DNA of 64,000 bases from Kribbella sp. ALI-6-A. Its GTDB lineage: Bacteria; Actinomycetota; Actinomycetes; Propionibacteriales; Kribbellaceae. Below, piece after piece: positions 57,349 to 64,000 of the stretch. The translations under genes and the position numbers were made by a program. The stretch's first letter is position 1; every line of letters begins with the position of its first letter. The stretch is taken from contig NZ_MTQN01000012.1 of NCBI RefSeq assembly GCF_001984195.1, forward strand, positions 62,001 to 126,000, written 5' to 3'. The notes beneath the pieces are model-generated. The model made no database searches and had not been told where the DNA came from. It saw only the letters and a program-made list of their open reading frames with translations.

Positions 57349-58116
57349 TCAGCGCGGCGGCATCCGGAGCGCGCCGTCGAGGCGGATGACTTCGCCGTTG
57401 AGGAGCTGGTTGTCGAGGACGTGCGTGACCAGGGCGGCGTACTCGTCGGGGCGGCCGAGGCGGGAGGGGTGGGGAACTTGCTGCTCGAGGACCGTGCGAG
57501 TTTCCTCGGGCAGGCCGGCCAGCATCGGGGTTTCCATCGTGCCGGGCGCGATGGTGACGACGCGGATGGCCTTGTCGGCGAGGTCGCGGGCGGCGGTGAG
57601 GGTGAGGCTGACGATGCCGCCCTTGCTGGCGGCGTAGGCGGCCTGACCGATCTGGCCGTCGTACGCGGCGATGGAGGCGGTCATCACGAAGACCCCGCGG
57701 TCACCGTCGGACGTGGGCTCGAGCGTGAGCATCCGCTCAGCGGCGAGGCGGAGCACGTTGAAGGTGCCGATCAGGTTGACCTCGACGACCTGCCGGAAAG
57801 TTGCCAGCGGCAACGGACCCTTGCGGCCGACGACGCGGCCGGGGGTGGCGATGCCGGCGCACGTGACGACGACGCGCAGATCGCCCAGCGAAGCAGCCGC
57901 ATCCAGAGCCGCGACGACGGCGGCCTCGTCGGTGACATCGGTCGGGGCGAAGACCACCCGCTCCCCCAGCTCCTCGGCGATCGCCTTGCCCGCCGACGAC
58001 GGCAGGTCGCAGATCACCACGCCGACGCCGGCCGCGGCCAGGCGGCGTACGGTCGCCTCGCCCAGGCCGGAGCCACCACCGGTGACCAGAGCTACGTCGG
58101 ACGGGCCAAGCTTCAT
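57349..58116 (-). CDS. SDR family 3-hydroxyacyl-CoA dehydrogenase-like protein
   Basis: 255 residues. DVALVTGGGSGLGEATVRRL is the cofactor site with TGxxxGxG; VVICDLPSS favours NAD. The Tyr-Lys pair lies in AAYAASKGGIVSLTLTAARD, and IRVVTIAPGTMETPMLAGLP follows. The overall wording matches type II 3-hydroxyacyl-CoA dehydrogenase (HSD17B10-like). The usual NAG motif is changed to CAG in VVVTCAGIA. The start overlaps the acyl-CoA dehydrogenase stop (58113-58116), so it probably performs the NAD-dependent step of the same beta-oxidation-type pathway. Confidence 0.9.
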   Translation of the reverse strand: MKLGPSDVALVTGGGSGLGEATVRRLAAAGVGVVICDLPSSAGKAIAEELGERVVFAPTDVTDEAAVVAALDAAASLGDLRVVVTCAGIATPGRVVGRKGPLPLATFRQVVEVNLIGTFNVLRLAAERMLTLEPTSDGDRGVFVMTASIAAYDGQIGQAAYAASKGGIVSLTLTAARDLADKAIRVVTIAPGTMETPMLAGLPEETRTVLEQQVPHPSRLGRPDEYAALVTHVLDNQLLNGEVIRLDGALRMPPR

Positions 58117-59264
58117 CGAACACTCCTGAGCAGGTCGCGGCTGATCACCAGACGCTGGATCTGGTTGGTTCCCTCGAAGATCTGCGTCACCTTGGCCTCG
58201 CGCATGTAGCGCTCGGCCGGGAAGTCACGGGTGTAACCGTAGCCACCGAGCACCTGTACGGCGTCGGTGGTCACCTTCATCGCGGCGTCGGTGCACACCA
58301 GCTTGGCAATCGCCGCCTGCTGGGTGAACGACCGGCCGAGGTCACGCCGGCGCGCAGCCTGCAGGTACGTCGCCCGGGCCGACTCGACCGCCGCCGCCAT
58401 GTCCGCGAGCAGGAACTGCATCCCCTGGAAGTCCGCGATCGCATGCCCGAACTGCTTGCGCTCCAGCGCGTACGACGCCGCGCAGTCCAGCGCCGCCTGC
58501 GCCAGCCCGACCGCGCACGCGGCGATGCCGAGCCGGCCCGAGTCCAGCGCGGACAGCGCGATGCGCATCCCGTCACCCTCGGCGCCGATCAGGTGGTCGG
58601 CCGGCACCCGGACCTGGTCGAAGTTGACCAGCGTGGTGGTCGACCCGGTCAGGCCCATCTTCCGCTCGGGCGCCCCGAAGCTGAGCCCGGCGGACGTGGC
58701 CGGCACGTGGAACGCCGAGATCCCGTGCTTGGGATCGGCCGACGTGCGCGCGAAGGTCGTGTAGAAGTCGGCGTGCGACCCGTGCGTGATCCAGGACTTG
58801 GTCCCGGTCAGCACGTACTCGTCGCCGTCGCGGACCGCCTTGGTGGTCATCGAGCTGATGTCGGACCCGGCCTGCGGCTCGGACAGCGCGTACGCGCCCA
58901 GCAGCTCGCCGCCGATCATGTCCGGCAGGAATCGCGCGCGCTGCTCCTCGGTGCCGCGGGTCGCCACGGCGTAGCTGGTCATCGTGTGCACCGAGAGCCC
59001 GACGCCGACCGACATCCAGGCGGCGGCGATCTCCTCCAGCATCTGCAGGTAGACCTCGTACGGCTGGTCGGCGCCGCCGTACTGCTCCGGGTACGGCAGG
59101 CCCAGCAGGCCGGCCTTGCCGAGCGTGCGGAACGCCTCGCGCGGGAAGGCCTCGCTCTCCTCGGCCTTGGCCGCGTACGGCGCCAGCTCGTGCTCGCACA
59201 GGTCCCGGACCAGGTCCAGCAGGTCGGTGGACTCCTCGGTCGGCAGCAACCGGTCGACAGCCAT
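58113..59264 (-). CDS. acyl-CoA dehydrogenase
   Basis: 383 residues, the standard length. Conserved blocks: AYALSEPQAGSDISSMTTKA (flavin and substrate contact), GTKSWITHGSHADFYTTFAR, LGGYGYTRDFPAERYMREAK and VTQIFEGTNQIQRLVISRDL with the catalytic-base Glu in FEGTN. The wording is that of short/branched-chain acyl-CoA dehydrogenases. It is first in an operon with the SDR dehydrogenase and divergent from a TetR regulator, which suggests regulated degradation of a short or branched acyl-CoA. Confidence 0.94.
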   Translation of the reverse strand: MAVDRLLPTEESTDLLDLVRDLCEHELAPYAAKAEESEAFPREAFRTLGKAGLLGLPYPEQYGGADQPYEVYLQMLEEIAAAWMSVGVGLSVHTMTSYAVATRGTEEQRARFLPDMIGGELLGAYALSEPQAGSDISSMTTKAVRDGDEYVLTGTKSWITHGSHADFYTTFARTSADPKHGISAFHVPATSAGLSFGAPERKMGLTGSTTTLVNFDQVRVPADHLIGAEGDGMRIALSALDSGRLGIAACAVGLAQAALDCAASYALERKQFGHAIADFQGMQFLLADMAAAVESARATYLQAARRRDLGRSFTQQAAIAKLVCTDAAMKVTTDAVQVLGGYGYTRDFPAERYMREAKVTQIFEGTNQIQRLVISRDLLRSVR

Positions 59265-59283
59265 CAGGCACCCCTCTCAGCGG

Positions 59284-59331
59284 GTACCGAAACGGTACTC
59301 TGATTGATACTGAAGACTCAAGTTCAGTATC
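59284..59331. promoter_or_regulatory. two inverted repeats between acyl-CoA dehydrogenase and tetR
   Basis: GTACCGAAACGGTAC (59284-59298) is a 6-bp dyad around AAA. GATACTGAA (59306-59314) with TTCAGTATC (59323-59331) is a 9-bp dyad with an 8-bp centre. Both lie in the 85-bp space between the divergent genes; TATCGATA (59343-59350) touches the tetR ATG. Probable TetR operators. Confidence 0.65.
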
Positions 59332-59349
59332 GTTCTATGCTGTATCGAT

Positions 59350-59934
59350 ATGACAACAGTCGTTCCGGGACGCCGCACGCGCCGGCAGTCCGAGCTGCTC
59401 GACCGGCTCCTGTCGTTGTTCCTCACGCAGGGCTTCAGCCGGTTCACCCTGGACGACCTCGCCGCCGAGCTGCGCTGCAGCAAAACCACCCTGTACGCGC
59501 TCGCGCCGAGCAAGGAGCAGCTGGCCGTCGAGGTGGTCAAGCACTACTTCAAGAACGCCACCGCCCAGGTCGAGGCGACGGTGGCCCGGCAGACCCGGCA
59601 CGACCGCCGGATCGCCGCGTACCTGAACGCGGTCGCCGACGCGCTGCGCCCGGCCAGCCGGACCTTCCTGGACGACGTGTCGACGTTCGCGCCGGCCCGA
59701 TCGGTCTACGAGCGCAACACCCGGATCGCCGCCGAGCGGGTCCGCACGCTGATCGAGGACGGCATCGCCAGCAAGACCTTCCGCCAGGTCGACATCGGCT
59801 TCGCCGCCGAGATGGTCGCGCACACCATGCAGGCCATCCAGCGTGGCGACATCGCCCGCCGGACCGGCCTCAGCGACGCTGACGCCTACCGCGAGCTGGC
59901 CTCGTTCGTGCTGCACTCGCTCCGCGTCGACTGA
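59350..59934 (+). CDS. TetR family transcriptional regulator
   Basis: 194 residues. RRQSELLDRLLSLFLTQGFS, RFTLDDLAAELRCSKTTLYA and LAPSKEQLAVEVVKHYF form the HTH. The C-terminal domain contains RTFLDDVSTFAPARSVYERN and VAHTMQAIQRGDIARRTGLS. The ATG overlaps a TATCGATA motif, so the mRNA may be leaderless. Divergent from the acyl-CoA dehydrogenase operon, its likely target; an acyl-CoA ligand is plausible. Confidence 0.88.
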   Translation: MTTVVPGRRTRRQSELLDRLLSLFLTQGFSRFTLDDLAAELRCSKTTLYALAPSKEQLAVEVVKHYFKNATAQVEATVARQTRHDRRIAAYLNAVADALRPASRTFLDDVSTFAPARSVYERNTRIAAERVRTLIEDGIASKTFRQVDIGFAAEMVAHTMQAIQRGDIARRTGLSDADAYRELASFVLHSLRVD

Positions 59935-59966
59935 CACGAGTTGGGTGCGGCGGCTAGCGTTTCCGG

Positions 59967-61610
59967 ATGCAACTGAAGTTGGGTCCGCTGCTGCGGTACG
60001 TCGACCGGACGCGGGCGACCGTGTGGGTGGAGACCACCGGCCCGGGCGAGGTGGAGATCCTCGGCCACCGGGCGACCACCTGGTCCGTGCACGGCCACCA
60101 CTACGCGCTGGTCCTGATCGAAGGGCTCGCGCCGGCCAGCAGTACGCCGTACGAGGTGCACCTGGACGGGCAGCAAGTCTGGCCGCCGGCGGATTCGCCG
60201 TACGGGCCGAGCGTGATCCGGACGGCGGGGGCCGACGGCGCCTTCCGGCTGACGTTCGGGTCGTGCCGGCGGTCGGCGCCGTTCGACGAGCAGGGATTCA
60301 AGGAGTTCGGGCCGGACGCGCTGGTCGCGCTGGCGGAGCGGATGGCCGGCACGGACCACGAGCGGCCGGACGCGATCCTGCTGCTCGGCGACCAGGTGTA
60401 CGCCGACGACCCGTCGGACGCCGTACTGGAGCAGTTGCGTGAGGCACACGGCGGCCGGCCCGGCTCCGAGGTGCAGGACGAGATCGGCAACTTCGAGGAG
60501 TACACCTGGCTGTACGACGACGCATGGACCCAGCCGGCGGTGCGCTGGCTGTTCTCGACCGTGCCGCTGTGCATGCTGCTCGACGACCACGACCTGCGCG
60601 ACGACTGGAACACCTCGCTGACCTGGCGCCGCTGGGTGACCCAGCAGCCCTGGTGGCACGACCGGGTGGTCGGCGCCTACGCGTCGTACTGGGTCTACCA
60701 GCACCTGGGCAACCTGTCGCCGGAACAGCTGGCCGAGGACGCCACCTACCAGGCGATGCGCACGCTGACGGACGACGCCGAGCGGACGGCGTACCTGGAC
60801 TCCTTCGCGTGGGAAGCCGACGAGGACCCCGCCTCGACCCGGTGGAGCTTCTACCGCGACTTCGGCGGCGGTGTGCGGCTGGTCGCGGTGGACTCGCGCT
60901 GCTCGCGGCACCTGCAGCCGGACAAACGGGCGATGGTCGACGCGCACGAGTGGGAGTGGGTGCGGCGGCACACCATCGAGGCTTCGGAGCCGATCAGGCT
61001 CCTGCTGCTCGCGTCGACGCTGCCGTTCCTGCTCGCGCCGGGGCTGCATCACCTGGAGGGGTGGGACGAGGCGATCTCGTCCGGCGCGTGGGGACCGCGC
61101 GGGGCCGCGATCGGCGAGCGGATCCGGCAGGGGATGGACCTCGAGCACTGGGCGTCGTTCCGGAAGTCGTTCGACGACGTCACCGAACTGCTGACCGAAC
61201 TGGTCGAGGCCGACGATGCGCCGGCCTCGATCCTGATGCTGTCCGGCGACGTGCACTGTAGCTATCTGGCCGAGGCGCGCTTGAGCGCGGTCGAGCATCC
61301 GGGAACGGCGATCCGGCAGCTGACGATGTCGCCGTTCCGCAACCCGATCCCGAAGCACATCCGGCTCGCGAACAAGCTGCTCGACAGCCGGTGGATGACG
61401 TACAAGCTGGCGCGCTCCGCGGGGGTGCGCGACGTGGCGGCGTCCTGGCGCACGTCGTACGGGCCGTGGTTCGACAACGGGGTGATGAGCGTCGCGATCG
61501 AGGGCGACCAGGCGGCGGTCGACGTGGACCACGCCCGGCTGGCCGACGGGCGCCAGCATCTGACCAGATCGCTGCATTACCAGGTCGAATCCGCCCGCCG
61601 GCGAGACTGA
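59967..61610 (+). CDS. PhoD-like (alkaline phosphatase D family) metallophosphatase
   Basis: 547 residues. An N-terminal fibronectin-like domain (residues 1-95, LLRYVDRTRATVWVETTGPG) of the kind preceding PhoD-like phosphatases is followed by a metallophosphatase core: LTFGSCRRSAPF, DAILLLGDQVYADD (metal ligands), LCMLLDDHDLRDDWN and SILMLSGDVHCSYLAEARLS. No signal peptide is visible, so it is probably cytoplasmic, unlike classical Tat-exported PhoD. Substrate unknown. Its start is 33 bp after tetR. Confidence 0.87.
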   Translation: MQLKLGPLLRYVDRTRATVWVETTGPGEVEILGHRATTWSVHGHHYALVLIEGLAPASSTPYEVHLDGQQVWPPADSPYGPSVIRTAGADGAFRLTFGSCRRSAPFDEQGFKEFGPDALVALAERMAGTDHERPDAILLLGDQVYADDPSDAVLEQLREAHGGRPGSEVQDEIGNFEEYTWLYDDAWTQPAVRWLFSTVPLCMLLDDHDLRDDWNTSLTWRRWVTQQPWWHDRVVGAYASYWVYQHLGNLSPEQLAEDATYQAMRTLTDDAERTAYLDSFAWEADEDPASTRWSFYRDFGGGVRLVAVDSRCSRHLQPDKRAMVDAHEWEWVRRHTIEASEPIRLLLLASTLPFLLAPGLHHLEGWDEAISSGAWGPRGAAIGERIRQGMDLEHWASFRKSFDDVTELLTELVEADDAPASILMLSGDVHCSYLAEARLSAVEHPGTAIRQLTMSPFRNPIPKHIRLANKLLDSRWMTYKLARSAGVRDVAASWRTSYGPWFDNGVMSVAIEGDQAAVDVDHARLADGRQHLTRSLHYQVESARRRD

Positions 61611-61745
61611 CCGGTTTCCGGACGGAGGATTACCCTTACCCTCCGCGTTCGCCCGGGCACTTTATGACAGTTTCCGGTAGAACAGATCACGGTTGAGTCA
61701 AGGACGTTCCCGCCCCGGGCGTCCTCATCGTGAGGAGGCACAACC

Positions 61746-62630
61746 ATGCGTATTCGCCGTACCGTGACCCTGCTGGCCACCGCCGGCCTGGTCGCCACCA
61801 CCGTCCAGCTCTCCGCCCAGGCCAGTGCGGCCCCGGGCCCCGAGGCCGCCGTCGCCTCGGCGAGCACCATCACCGCCACCTTGAGCAAGGAGGCGTCGAT
61901 CCCCGGCACCGCCTGGATGACCGACGAGAAGTCGGGCCGGATCATCGTCTCGTACGACGACACCGTGAGCGGAGCCAAATTCACCGCGCTCACCAACGTC
62001 ACCAAGCGCTTCGGCAGCCAGGTCACCCTGGAGAAGCTGCCCGGCGTCCTCAGCAAGCGGATCAGCGGAGGCGACGCGATCTACACCGGCGGCTACCGCT
62101 GCTCGCTCGGCTTCAACGTCCGCAGCGGCACCACCTACTACTTCCTGACCGCCGGCCACTGCACGAACCTGGGGTCCACCTGGTACGCCAACTCGTCGCA
62201 GACCACCGTGCTCGGCACCCGGTACGGCACCAGCTTCCCGGGCAACGACTACGGCATCGTCCGGTACAGCACGTCGTACACGAACCACCCCGGCAACGTG
62301 AACCTGTACAACGGCTCGTACCAGGACATCACCTCCGCCGCGAACCCGACCGTCGGCCAGTCGGTCCGGCGCAGCGGCAGCACGACCGGCCTGCGCAGCG
62401 GCTCGGTCACCGGCCTGAACGCCACGGTCAACTACCCCGAAGGCACCGTCTCCGGCCTGATCCGCACCAACGTCTGCGCCGAAGGCGGCGACTCCGGCGG
62501 CGCCCTGTTCTCCGGCTCCACCGCCCTCGGCCTCACCTCCGGCGGCAGCGGCAACTGCCGCACCGGCGGTACGACGTTCTTCCAGCCGGTCGTCGAGGTC
62601 CTGAACCGCTACGGCGTCCAGGTCTACTGA
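61746..62630 (+). CDS. secreted S1 family (alpha-lytic/streptogrisin-type) serine protease
   Basis: 294 residues with GAGGAGG before the ATG. A signal peptide (TVTLLATAGLVATTVQLSAQ, cleaved near ASA) and a pro-region of about 75 residues precede the mature enzyme, which starts near ISGGDAIYTGGYRC. The triad is His138 in TAGHC, Asp168 in GNDYGIV and Ser250 in GGDSGGALF. Cysteine pairs (YRCS...GHC and NVCAE...GNC) match the disulfides of this family. The pro-region is short compared with alpha-lytic protease. The next feature is a bidirectional terminator. Confidence 0.94.
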   Translation: MRIRRTVTLLATAGLVATTVQLSAQASAAPGPEAAVASASTITATLSKEASIPGTAWMTDEKSGRIIVSYDDTVSGAKFTALTNVTKRFGSQVTLEKLPGVLSKRISGGDAIYTGGYRCSLGFNVRSGTTYYFLTAGHCTNLGSTWYANSSQTTVLGTRYGTSFPGNDYGIVRYSTSYTNHPGNVNLYNGSYQDITSAANPTVGQSVRRSGSTTGLRSGSVTGLNATVNYPEGTVSGLIRTNVCAEGGDSGGALFSGSTALGLTSGGSGNCRTGGTTFFQPVVEVLNRYGVQVY

Positions 62631-62658
62631 TCCCGGACTCCACCCACCGCACCTGACC

Positions 62659-62702
62659 AACACCGCGGGCCCCGGACCAGCTGGTCCGGGGCCCGTGGTT
62701 CG
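62659..62702. terminator. palindromic terminator, copy 1 of a 44-bp direct repeat
   Basis: A perfect 30-bp palindrome (62666-62695, centre CCAGCTGG) extended by further pairs to 62662-62699 lies between the convergent protease and vapC genes. The whole 44-bp block recurs at 63441-63484 with one base changed (G at 62665, A at 63447). Confidence 0.88.
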
Positions 62703-62705
62703 CTT

Positions 62706-63110
62706 TCAGGCCGGAGCGAGCACCGGGAACCCGAGGTCGACCGCCGCGCCGGCCAGTTCCTTGTCGTACGTGACGAACTGCTCCAGGTCCTCCCGGAACG
62801 GTTCAGCACTGGCCAGATGGATCGCGTCGAGTGATCCCAACCGGGGAATCCGGTAGGCCATCGCCCGTGCGAGCACGGTCGAGCTCAGGTCGACGACGTA
62901 GATGCCTCGAACAGCCTGCCCGGTGAAGTACGGGACCTGTTGATGATCGACTCCGGCGCGGAGCAGAGTTCTGGTGATCTCCAGCTTGGCGAGCTCACTG
63001 GTGAGCAGCTCGGTCTCCGGCGGAAGATGCTCCCGCCACGCGCGCAGAGCTGCCGACTCGGCCGCCGGCTTGATGAACTTGAGCAGGGCACAGGCATCCA
63101 GATAGATCAC
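62706..63110 (-). CDS. vapC: PIN-domain ribonuclease toxin (VapC family)
   Basis: 134 residues. MIYLDACALLKFIKPAAESA has the first catalytic Asp5; LTSELAKLEITRTLL the Glu; RLGSLDAIHLASAEPF and FVTYDKELAGAAVDLGFPVL the later acids. It overlaps the antitoxin stop by 4 bp (63107-63110). It resembles the toxin at 56563-56964 across the whole length. Its stop is 3 bp from the terminator palindrome, which also occurs beyond the antitoxin. Confidence 0.92.
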   Translation of the reverse strand: MIYLDACALLKFIKPAAESAALRAWREHLPPETELLTSELAKLEITRTLLRAGVDHQQVPYFTGQAVRGIYVVDLSSTVLARAMAYRIPRLGSLDAIHLASAEPFREDLEQFVTYDKELAGAAVDLGFPVLAPA

Positions 63111-63388
63111 CGGCGCCGTTCCTTGTCCCGGTCGGCGATCAGCAGGTCGGACAAGCTGTCGACCCCAGGCGCGAGCTCCAGCGCCAGCTCCGGCATCCCC
63201 AGCTCAGCCGGCGCTGCCACCTCGCCGGAGTCGATCATGTGCCGCAACGTCGTCGGCTGCTCCTGCTCGGGCACCAGCCGCAGCACCGGGCGCCCGCGGT
63301 CGGTGACCACGATCGTCTCCCCGGCCCGCACCCGAGCCACCGCTTTGGAGGGGTTCTGGTTCAGCTCACGCAGTCCGATGGTCACCAT
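63107..63388 (-). CDS. vapB: Phd/YefM-type antitoxin partner of VapC
   Basis: 93 residues. TIGLRELNQNPSKAVARVRA, GETIVVTDRGRPVLRLVP is the Phd/YefM-type DNA-binding domain; the C-terminal tail (MIDSGEVAAPAELGMPELAL) would neutralise the toxin. It is clearly related to the antitoxin at 56964-57236. A near-perfect palindrome lies just upstream, the expected autoregulatory operator. Confidence 0.88.
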   Translation of the reverse strand: MVTIGLRELNQNPSKAVARVRAGETIVVTDRGRPVLRLVPEQEQPTTLRHMIDSGEVAAPAELGMPELALELAPGVDSLSDLLIADRDKERRR

Positions 63389-63396
63389 GACCCCAA

Positions 63397-63421
63397 ATGT
63401 ACCTACCTCAGGTAGTTACAT
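63397..63421. promoter_or_regulatory. antitoxin operator
   Basis: A 25-bp palindrome centred on base 63409 with 11 of 12 pairs matching: ATGTACCTACCT on the left (63397-63408), AGGTAGTTACAT on the right (63410-63421). It starts 9 bp upstream of the antitoxin ATG, where toxin-antitoxin complexes usually bind to repress their own promoter. Confidence 0.75.
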
Positions 63422-63440
63422 CAAGACGGCAAGCAGTTCG

Positions 63441-63484
63441 AACACCACGGGCCCCGGACCAGCTGGTCCGGGGCCCGTGGTTCG
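63441..63484. terminator. palindromic terminator, copy 2 of the 44-bp direct repeat
   Basis: The 38-bp core (63444-63481) is a perfect palindrome. The block equals the one at 62659-62702 except for a single base and has the same orientation (AACACC on the left, GTGGTTCG on the right). It lies 14 bp beyond the rlmB stop and would terminate rlmB transcription. Confidence 0.88.
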
Positions 63485-63498
63485 TCGGTGCGGGCGAA

Positions 63499-64000
63499 CT
63501 ACTGCGCGCGGCGGCGGGAGATCTCGTAGAGAGCGACGCCGGTGGCGATGCCCGCGTTGAGGGACTCGGTGGCCGACGTCATCGGGATGGAGACGATGAT
63601 GTCGCAGTTCTCGCGGACCAGGCGGGCCAGGCCTTTGCCTTCGGAGCCGACGACCAGGACGATCGGGTCGGTGGCCGACTGCAGGTCCGGCAGCTCGACC
63701 TCGCCGCCCATGTCGAGGCCGACGATCAGCAGGCCGGCGTCCTTGTACGACTTCAGGGCCCGGTTGAGGTTGGTGACCCGGGCGACCGGGATGCGGGCCG
63801 CGGCGCCGGCCGAGGTCTTCCAGGCCGAGGCGGAGATCGAGGCCGCGCGGCGCTCGGGCACGAGCACGCCGTGGGCGCCGAAAGCCGCCGCCGAGCGGGT
63901 GATCGCGCCGAGGTTGCGTGGGTCGGTGACGCCGTCCAGCGCGACGATCAGTGGTGCCTGGTCGGCGTCGTGCGCCGCGCGCAGCAGGTCGTCGGGATGT
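63499..64000 (-). CDS. rlmB: 23S rRNA (guanosine-2'-O-)-methyltransferase RlmB, N-terminus beyond the window
   Basis: The frame is open to the end of the window, giving 166 C-terminal residues. They form the SPOUT methyltransferase core: LIVALDGVTDPRNLGAITRS, AAAFGAHGVLVPERRAAS, the knot segments LIVGLDMGG and IVLVVGSEGKGLARLVRENC, and IVSIPMTSATESLNAGIATG, which binds AdoMet. TrmH/RlmB enzymes methylate G2251 of 23S rRNA; other TrmH family members modify other sites, so the exact target is inferred from the wording. The N-terminal L30e-like substrate domain lies outside the window. Confidence 0.92.
   Translation of the reverse strand, partial: HPDDLLRAAHDADQAPLIVALDGVTDPRNLGAITRSAAAFGAHGVLVPERRAASISASAWKTSAGAAARIPVARVTNLNRALKSYKDAGLLIVGLDMGGEVELPDLQSATDPIVLVVGSEGKGLARLVRENCDIIVSIPMTSATESLNAGIATGVALYEISRRRAQ

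Noticed and set aside
62659..63484. Flanking palindromes considered as insertion-sequence terminal repeats
   Set aside because: The enclosed DNA has only the toxin-antitoxin pair and no transposase, and the repeats are direct, not inverted.

Overview
The window is chromosomal DNA from a high-GC Gram-positive actinomycete. The gene families (F420-type PPOX flavoprotein, SCO6745 family, DUF4032, CsoR copper operon, actinobacterial SoxR, fused acetyl-CoA carboxylase, UgpC/MsiK-type sugar ATPase, many ATGA/GTGA-coupled operons) fit Propionibacteriales, most probably Kribbella or a close relative. The genus is an inference from gene content, not from a marker gene. I see no rRNA, tRNA, CRISPR array, prophage or insertion sequence.

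Layout. 1-8400: a 5'-truncated NPP1 toxin-like protein, a photoproduct-glycosylase-like protein, a PPOX flavoprotein, a PadR/hydrolase operon with a strong operator dyad, a divergent MarR/SRPBCC pair, a GH29 fucosidase, CinA, a decayed VOC gene, a DUF6766 membrane protein with an uncharacterised partner, and a GlxA-type regulator. 8400-15040: a saccharopine dehydrogenase-like protein and a 1,828-residue eukaryote-like multidomain acetyl-CoA carboxylase ending in a hairpin terminator. 15060-21820: a DHFR-like protein, EamA/LysR divergent pair, DJ-1/PfpI, gamma-carbonic-anhydrase-like protein and a YbjQ-GH1-MFS sugar operon. 21846-32310: penicillin-acylase-type hydrolase facing its probable TetR regulator, a SelA-like PLP enzyme, a DEAD-box helicase, SoxR, an SCO6745 protein, and an unusual protein with a C-terminal heavy-metal (HMA) domain.

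32319-47920 is mainly sugar and copper metabolism. Two LacI regulators, a shared-type sugar ATPase (UgpC/MsiK), a drug/antibiotic-type ABC exporter, a four-gene copper operon (csoR-copZ-secreted protein-copA) preceded by three copper-operator boxes, and a binding protein/permease/permease/GH13 glucosidase operon that lacks its own ATPase.

48045-64000: DUF4032 kinase-like protein; then an ECF sigma factor translationally coupled to seven consecutive paralogous genes. Six of these encode secreted or membrane-anchored proteins with six invariant cysteines, and the seventh is a short version without an export signal. This locus (49284-56552) is the best candidate for an undescribed system. After it come two related PIN-domain toxin-antitoxin modules, an SDR/acyl-CoA dehydrogenase operon with divergent TetR, a PhoD-like phosphatase, an alpha-lytic-type serine protease, and the start-truncated rRNA methyltransferase RlmB. 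The second toxin-antitoxin module is bracketed by two nearly identical 44-bp copies of a terminator palindrome, which suggests how it was inserted.

Strong bidirectional terminators separate many of the convergent units, and inverted-repeat operators sit beside most of the local regulators.
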